A stretch of DNA of 64,000 nucleotides from contig CM034411.1 in the NCBI GenBank assembly GCA_019925095.2, positions 14,384,001-14,448,000 on the forward strand. Direction: 5' to 3'. Below, in pieces: positions 35,301 to 44,300 of the stretch. Numbering within the stretch: the first letter of the stretch is position 1; each line of letters begins with the position of its first letter. The DNA is from Dendrolimus kikuchii (lineage: Eukaryota > Arthropoda > Insecta > Lepidoptera > Lasiocampidae). The notes under the pieces are model-generated. The model made no database searches. It had not been told where the DNA came from and saw only the letters and a program-made list of their open reading frames with translations. The translations under genes and the position numbers were made by a program.

Positions 35301-38300
35301 TGAATATCTTCGCAACGCCAAGATATTGAAATATAAGAATTGGGGCCCTGATGGAAAGTGGTGTTTTTAAAATTTTATGACAACAGGGAAAATCGTTTCC
35401 CCGGGACGAAAAATACTATTTTTAACCGACTTGAAAAAGGAGGTTTTCAAGTTGATTGGTTTTTTTATGTATGTACACCGATTGCGCTGAGATTTATGAT
35501 CAGATTTACGTGATTCTTCTTTAGTTTGATGCGGAGTAATTGCCATTTGGTCCCTTAAAAATTTAACATAGTTTGGCCCAGTAGTTTTTATGAACATTTT
35601 TTTATGAAAATTTTCAGTTCCCGTTTCTTAGGACCTATATTTTTTAAGGCGCACGGCACCTCTCGTAGGCCTACCCATAATAGCTAGACACTCAAAAGTA
35701 ACAAATTTAAAAAAAACTTCGTTTAAAAAACCGGCTTCAAAAACTAAAAAGTATAAAATGACTTAATTTTTTTTTTTTTGACTAAGAATTTATTTAGTTT
35801 ATTAAGAGACAAAATCTTGAAGTCGGTACCGAGCAAACCATAAAAATTACCATATACACTGTTATAACGTAAGTTTCCTCGGCACCGACTTCAAGATGTA
35901 GAAAATTTTATATTATTTTGTCTCCTTAATAAACTAAATAAATTCTTAGTCAAAAATCTTTATTAAGTTATTTTATACTTTTTAGTTTTGGAAGTCGGTT
36001 TTTTTAAACGAAGTTTACATCCCTCTGATCAGGTAACGTTGTGCGTTGATTGCCAAAGTCTTACCCGATCTTGTTGTCTGTTTTCAGTCGAACGTCGACG
36101 CCGTTTCAACATAAACGATCGTATAAAGGAGCTCGGCACTTTGTTACCCAAGACGAACGATCCCTTCTACGAAGTGATACGTGATGTGAGGCCGAACAAG
36201 GGCACGATCCTGAAGAGCAGTGTGGACTACATAAAGTGCCTCAGGGACGAGGTGAACAGGCTCAAGCACAGCGAACAGAGACGGAAGCAGATTGAGCTTC
36301 ACAATAGGAAGTTAATGCTTAGGATACAGGTATGCGCTTCGCATCAGTAGGGTAAACTACACAGTTATTGGCTCCTAGTCAATTTATACTGACTCGCTGT
36401 GCTCGCGACGTCGTCCGCGTGGAATTTATTTTCAAAACCCCCCGATTTTGAAACATTCTTCATTGGTGCACCGCTCCTATTGGTCTTAGCGTGATGATAT
36501 ATAGCCTATAGCATTCCTCGATAAATGGGCTATCTAACAATGAAAGAATTTTTCAAATCAGACCGGTAGTTTCTGAGATTAGTGCGTTCAAACAAACTCT
36601 TCAGCTTTACATATTAGTATAAGATATTGAGGAATCTCATTTTTTTTTGCAGGAGTTCAGCAGACAGGCCCACTTGATGGAAAACGGTTACCATGGCCTA
36701 TGGACTTTTGCAACACCAAAGGTTCTACAAATGCGCTGCTGCTCTCTTAAGGGAGACTGGAACCTGGTCACTAATACCGGAACGCAACTTAAGGTTGTTA
36801 TGGCGACAAACTTAGGCCAGGGGTGGTAACGATCCAGTCGGACAAATACCATGCCTCCTGGCTGTGGGTTGTTTTGTCGCCTCTTACGACAGCCCGCCCT
36901 AACGCAGGAAGTTGTATTCTTTCTCCGTTCCTGCGCGGATAAGAGCAGCACGGATAGAGCCATACAATTTTTATAATCATTCTACGGCTACAAAGTATTT
37001 ATTTCATCCCGTCTATGCGAAAAGAGGCGAAGTGTTCCTCGATAAGTGCGGTCAAAATGAGTCTTACCGGCGCACTTAAAAACAGTGACGAGATGATTTT
37101 TTAATTTGGAACACTATTTAAATTAAAAAGTTTGGACGCAATTCGTTTCGATAAAGTCCTGGCCGGTAATAAAAAAAAGCGCGCTAGCCGACGGGGCATT
37201 GGCCAAATTGTCTTTGAAGACCATGGGCCATAGAAATGGTCCGGACTTTCGGAGAGCTTGCATGGGGCCATGGGAAGGCCAACTCGTAAAGGCCTGTTGG
37301 ACAAATTAAATCTAAATGTGCCGTGACACTGACCGGCGATTTTACCCGGGCAGACGGTGACTCGCCACTCCCTGCATGGGCCCCAAAAAATGCCACAGAA
37401 GACAGGGACAACATGGGTGTGAGTGGCTAAGGGGTGTAGAGGTGGGCCGCAGCTTCACCGAAGCTACTTCCGAAGTTAGGCCATTTATCACTTCCACCCC
37501 TGGATAGATAGATAGATAATTCTTTATTGTACACCAATACAAACATGGACTTAAAGACTAAAATTATATCTAGTTATGTACAAAGGGCGGTCTTATCGCT
37601 AAAAAGCGATCTCTTCCAGACAACTCCAGGAATGAATTTAGATGATAATAGCGATGGTGGTATACGTAACATATAGTACAAACTACTTACATTTGGAGCA
37701 CACACCTGGAGCTTGAGTCTTAGCTCGAGCGATCTCCACTCCGTGCCGGCTGGCGAAGGCAAGCACGGAGTCAGGTCCGGGGGCCAAGGTCATTGTTATT
37801 ATTAATCATTGTTATTAAGTGTCTCATTTTTAGAAATCATTATTTTCTTTCTTTTCAATATTTTTTAACAATTAATTTGGACATTTCCAACAGTATTTCT
37901 ATGAATTTACTAGTCGAACAAAACGATGTAAATAATGATTTAAAATATCACAGGTCATATCACAAACTCACTCACTCACTCTCACGCAGCTCACTCAAAC
38001 GACAAATATTATGTATGTTTATGTTTGAATAAATAAATAAAATAACATATCCATTGCAGGAGTTAGAACGTTTGGCGCGAGTGCACGGTGTGCCGCTGTC
38101 GTCGGGCGAGAGCGGCTGGTCGTCGCCTCACACGGACGACTCCGGCATCGACACCGGCGGCCCGGAGACGCCGCACACGCCGCACACGCCGCACACGCCG
38201 CTCACGCCGCTGGCGCACGGCGAGCCCGCGCCGCAGGCGCCTGTCAGCCCCAAGATCGTGAGTGATATATTATTTTACGATTACTACATCTATGTATATA

Positions 38301-41300
38301 TATATATATATATATCTATGTTTCAGCGATAAATATAATATCTAAGTAACATTTACGAATAAAAGAGTAAAATTCTAAAATTAACCTATAATATTTGTTA
38401 CGAGTTTAGCGGAACTCGAATTAAAATGCCGTTAGAATTACTATAGAGTTTATTAGAACTATACAAACACGTATAGCACAGGTACAAATATAACCGAACA
38501 CAACAAATCCAAACGTAATGCAGGTCGTAATTCTATAAAACGCGCAAAGTCCGTCACTATTAGATTCCCGAATGTACACACATTACGCCCGTATCGTAGT
38601 CGTAGCTTGTCTGCCTCCTCTCTCCATCAGGCCGAAATTTTATACTTCAAAAATGCAAAATAATCCGCAACACCTGGCTAATGAAGCTAACGAGCGAGTA
38701 CAATACGACAATAGGCTATTCTCCACAATAATTAGAAACGTATGCCAATAAATAAGTGAACAAAAGAAGACGATCATAAAAGGATTACAATTAGTTCAAA
38801 TGCCGACATGTAATAAAATATGCTTTTTCAACACACTTGCTCATAAAGTGGCTCTATGGTCACCGCAATTAGGCACAGAATGACACCCATTATCAAACTG
38901 TGAGTAAAAAACATTATAACTCACTTGTGAGTTATAGATTTTTTTTTAATTTTATTGGTTGAGTTGCTTTGTTCTTAAAAAAGTTTTTATTAAAAAAAAA
39001 AAGATCGTGTTCTATAGAACAAATAAATTAATGTTCCTATTGCTTGCTCATTTCACGCAACTTCTTATTTAAATAGATAATTTTAACTCGTACGTGTTTA
39101 ATAAATAAAACTTTCACTCATATATAACTTTTTTTTATCTACTAAATAAAATGAGTTTTTGTTGTTATTTTATTCACAAGTGTGTTGAAAAACGTCGTAT
39201 GATACACGTGTGTATTGATGATTACCGTCCTCGGCTCTCTTAAGACCCTCGCCTACGGCTCGAGTCTCAATGGCGCCTCGGCGGTAATCACCAATGTTAC
39301 ACACTAGTACCATAATGTACTATTACAGATCTGTACGTGGAATTTGTCTTTGTCTAAGTTGTAACAATATAACTAAATTTACAAAATAACAATCTATAAG
39401 TAAAAAATATACGCCAGGTCGCTGTCGGCGGGGAGCGTGCCCAAAATGCTGGCCGCATTTCCACATTGGATGGCAACGCTTATGCGTTGCCCTAGGTGCA
39501 AGCCGCCAGCCTTTTGATCACACGAGACCTCATTTAGACGCGTTGAGAGATCTCGATAGAGGTGATGAGCTCCACGCCCCCACGGCCCCAGGGTTTTAAC
39601 CCCGAAAGCCACAAATATGTTCCCTATTACCAATGGACACATATTTGCGGCGTTTCAGGGCCTCCTGGTGTGCGGTAGCAACCCCGGCTGCCACAGTTGT
39701 GACTAAGAGATGGGAGGCCGCCAAAGTATCAAAACAAGTTGCGTCCCATACTAAAGGGCGACCCATCTTCCATGGCACCAACGACATTCCATCTGGTCCG
39801 TTGTGATGTGAAACTCGATGAAACGAAAGAGGACTAAGCCTGCGAGAGACTGTGATACGAGTTTTACATTGTGCAGCGCAGATTAGAGTGCCAATAAGAT
39901 CGATGATTAAACATAGGCCCAATTTGGACCGAAATAAAGCTGATAATAATATAATGTTTTCTTAAGCTTTCGCGACTAGTATACATCATAAAACTACGTG
40001 TTATCGGTTTTAAGCGCGGTAATATATTTCATTTTTATTATTCCGACGTTTCGGTCACTTTTCAATAGGCGTGATCACAGAAGACAAAGATGTCAAGTGT
40101 TAAGTTCTTTATACACTTCGGGAATGGTTTGCGACCTCAATTATTGCACAGCGCCATCTATTGGCTTGTAAGTGTTCCGCTACACGTCCCTTGTAGGATT
40201 TCGTTCCCAAATGCCAAAAAGATGGCCGTTCTTGGCGACTGCAGAACCCTCTATTGTGCGTGGATGTATATACCTAGTCAATTTTTTTTATTATTTATTA
40301 TCATTGATCCAGGAGGTGATATTGCCGAAGACGGAACCCTCACCGCTCATGGAGTTGGGTGAGCAACCTCCAGACCTCCTCCGGGATATGCCTTCAACAG
40401 AATGTCTCTCAGCGCTGGACGCACTCGGTAAAAAGTATTTTTTTATTTAATTCGTTAGTTATTAAAAGTTAACGTTTGTTACTGAGCTTTACCTTATTTA
40501 GTTTTCTTTGCTATTGTATTAGCTGAGAACTTATTCCGCGAATTTCCTAATATATTCGCTGAATTTTTACAAGTCGGATATATTTACAGAATGAAAGTTC
40601 TATGATCAAATCCGGAATTATAAGAAACGGCGAAAAATACTCAAAGGAGTCATAGCGCCGATTTTGATGGAAACTAATTAGTAGATTATAGAAAATCGAC
40701 TAATTAAAAAAAAATATGTGTGCAGTCCACATGCAGTAGAAGTGGAACTTCAGAGAACATATTCACAAATAGATAGAGAGAGAGATAAGACTTTATTGTA
40801 CACCACTACAGAAAAACTTATAGCCTAAACACATTGTAAATGTGCACAATGAGCGATTTTATCGCTAAGAAGCGATCTCTCTCAGATTAACCCCAAATAA
40901 TTCTTCTCTTAACTTTTATTAATATAAATGTAATTCCTTAAGCCTACATCAGTCAACATATTATAATTCAAAATAAACTTCTAAAGTCTCACTTTAAATT
41001 TTTCACTGTTTTAGTCTCTAAAATATTTATTATTATCAGTTTTATTTCGGTCCAATTTGGACCTATGCTTAATCATCAGTGTTATTGACTCTCTAATCTG
41101 TGCTGCACAATGTAAAACTGGTACTCATTCTCTCCCAGGCTTAGTCCTATATGTTTATCTCTTTTAGTGACGATTTTTCGTTTCATCGAGTTTCAAACCA
41201 CAACGATTCTAAAGAAGTTTCACTTTAAAAAATGGCTGTATTAATACACCAAGTCATAATGTAGCTCGTTAGGGTTTATTTCAATGAACGAATGTAATTT

Positions 41301-44300
41301 GTTTAATTTTTCTCCGTCTTACATGCGGAGTACCTAGAAGAGTACTTCCACCATATTCATTATTTAATCCTTTTGCTATTTAATAATAACACTTAGAATC
41401 ACGATGTTTTTTTTCTCTATATACGTAATATCTCCTCCCATACCGTCTTATTTGAGACAAACTTTAAAACTTTTTATATCACTAGTACGTTATCTGTGTG
41501 TTTATAAAGCGCCAACTATTGTTGACTAAATGTTGCTACATCAAGCAGTCTTAAAGCGCCATCTATTGTCAATTAAATGTTGCTACATCGAGTAAAGTCG
41601 TAAAGCGCCATCTATTGTCGATGAAATGTTGCTACAACGAGTTGAGTTGTAAGGCGCCATCTAGTATGAATTGGCCGTTACTATATCGAGACGAGACTTA
41701 GTGCTGCCGTTGTATTAATTGCAGACGGTCTAAAACTAGGTTCGTGTTCGCCGCTGAGCCGCGACGAGGGTCTGTCTCTGGGGTGCCTAGAACCGGACCT
41801 ATGTCTAGAACCAGTCACGGACCACCTGTTCAGCTCCAAAGATATTAAGGTATTTCTTATTATAATATTTCTTCGACTTTTTAGTTATGTCTATTGGACA
41901 TAAACATCGCTGTATATGGACTAACAAACATTTGTTCGTTGTTTTTACAGATGCGTCTATCCCCGACTCCTGGTCTTCTGGGCAGCGAGGACAGCGACGC
42001 AGTCCTGAACTTAGCCCAAATAGAAGACCTGATGGACGACGACTCACACAACCCAGTTACGCAAGGTACGTCTTATCATGGATAAAAATTCCTTTAACGA
42101 ATGACAAAGATTGTAGTAGTAGTAGTAGATAGTATTAGTAGGTAGTAGTGGATAGTAGTAGTAGTAGATAGTAGTAGTAGGTAGTAGTGGATAGTAGTAG
42201 TAGTAAAAAACCTAACTCGTAACACATGCTACAATAACAGTTAACGCCACTAGTCTGTTTTTGTTTTTAAAGAACTTTCAATCGATATGTTATTCATTAA
42301 AATATATTTGAATCTTTTTTTTTTAATAAATGGATAGCTCATATATAAGTTTTATAATAAACTATATTTATTTTATTTTTTCGCTATAATTAAAAAGTTA
42401 TATCAATTTGAAAATATTTTTTTGAAGCCAAAGTAGGCCCGAAAACACTCCGAGCGTGCGAGTGACGTCATTATGGTAATTTCTAGTAGCATACGATACT
42501 GATGCTACTACGGAGAGTATTAGTGACGTCACACGCGCGCTCGATGTGTATTCAGTTCTCGGGTACTTCGTCTTCAAAAAATATTTTAATTTGATTTTTT
42601 TTATTGCAGGAGTTCAGCAGACAGGCAGACGGCCCACTTGATGGAAAGCGGTTACCATCGCCTATGGACATTTGCAACACCAAAGGTGCTACAAATGCGC
42701 TGCTGCTCTCTTAAGGGAGACTGGAACCTGGTCACTAATGCCTGAAAACAACTCAACGTTGTTATGGCGACATGCTTTAGACCAGGGGTGATAGCCATCC
42801 AGTCGGGCAAGTGCCCTACTACCTGGCTGTGGGTTGTTTTGTCGCCTCTTACGACAGGCCGCCCGGCCGCAGGAAATGGTACTCTTTCTCCGTTACTGCA
42901 CGGATAAAATATAACTTTTTAATTATAACGGAAAAAATAAAATAACAATAATTTATTATAAAACTTACATAAGAGACGTTTATTACAAAAAATAAATAAA
43001 AACGTTTGAGTCTCGGGACGACCGACAGAAGTGATAACTGAAATTAATCTAAGTTGAACTATTTAATATTGAAATTATTTAATTTGAGAAAAGCTTAGGT
43101 TATTACTTAAATTTTATGTATAAATATGATAATGTAAGGAAAAGTTATTTATTTATAAAATCGTTTATTGATTATAAAATATATTTTATTCTTAGTATAC
43201 AATTCTTGAATATGTACATTAGAATTTTGTGTATGTACATTATTAGTGTCATTATTTAATCTAATTCTAATTACCGAGATATGGCTAGCGCTGTGGGTTA
43301 GAGTGAGAGAGGACGAACCTGCCTTCCGCTGGCGTATGCGTGAGAGAAAGGGAAGCCAGACAGACTGGCGCCGTAACGCGTTACGTAACGAAGCGGTTTA
43401 CCCTCCCATAACAAGTTATCACTTACAAACTGTTAAAACTTAATTTAACGGGTTGTCAGCAAGAGATCACTTTTTAGCAAAAAGACCGCTGTTTGTAGAC
43501 AGTTAGAATAGCAATAATAGAATACTACTAGTCTTAAGTTTTTCTGTAATGGTGTCACAATAAAGAATTATCTATATGTAAGGTGACCCAATGCTGTGCT
43601 CGTCGCCGACGTCGCAGCTGTGCCTCAGCGACGTGGTGGCCGAAGCCGCCGACAGGAACATCGCGAGCATGCTGCACGACGACAGCGCCTCCTTCCCCCA
43701 CAACACAGGTATACCATACTACACAACATTGAACTGAAATATACCTAAATGTACTTGAAGATTTTTGTGTCTTTTACACAATCTCCATGCATTTTATGTC
43801 CACGTAACGTGACATTTGACATTATGTCTCACGTCACGTGGACCAATTTATCACTGTGTGTTGGGAAATATTTTAAACAAAAGATTGTGCCCTTGGTTCT
43901 GCTCGTATATTTTTTATTAAAATAACCAGTTTAATTGTAATAAATAATAAAATTGCATAAGAAGGTTCTACAATACTGCATAATTTAGTAAGGTTAAAAC
44001 TTTGTACTAAAAAGTTACGGTAGTTTAGTGGTTAGTGCAATCGCATCTTAATAATGAATAAAGTAGTAGCAAAGAGTTTTACGACTCCACAAGTTTTTCG
44101 AAAAGTAACAGATATGAATATCAAAACCCAAGTCTTCGACGTCGCGAGACTACACAGTCTTTAATATCATAAAATCTAAAAATGCCGTATTTGTCGGTTT
44201 GTCTGTTTGTTCGATTTGGATGCAATTTTCTCTGATCGATAGCAAATTCTTATCTTAAAAGACTTAAAATCTGCGATACTTTGTATTCCGAGAATCCCGC

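Noticed and set aside
41887..42132. 81-codon frame across Mitf exon 11
   Set aside because: Different frame from the one giving [12 protein letters not shown], which fits both splice phases.
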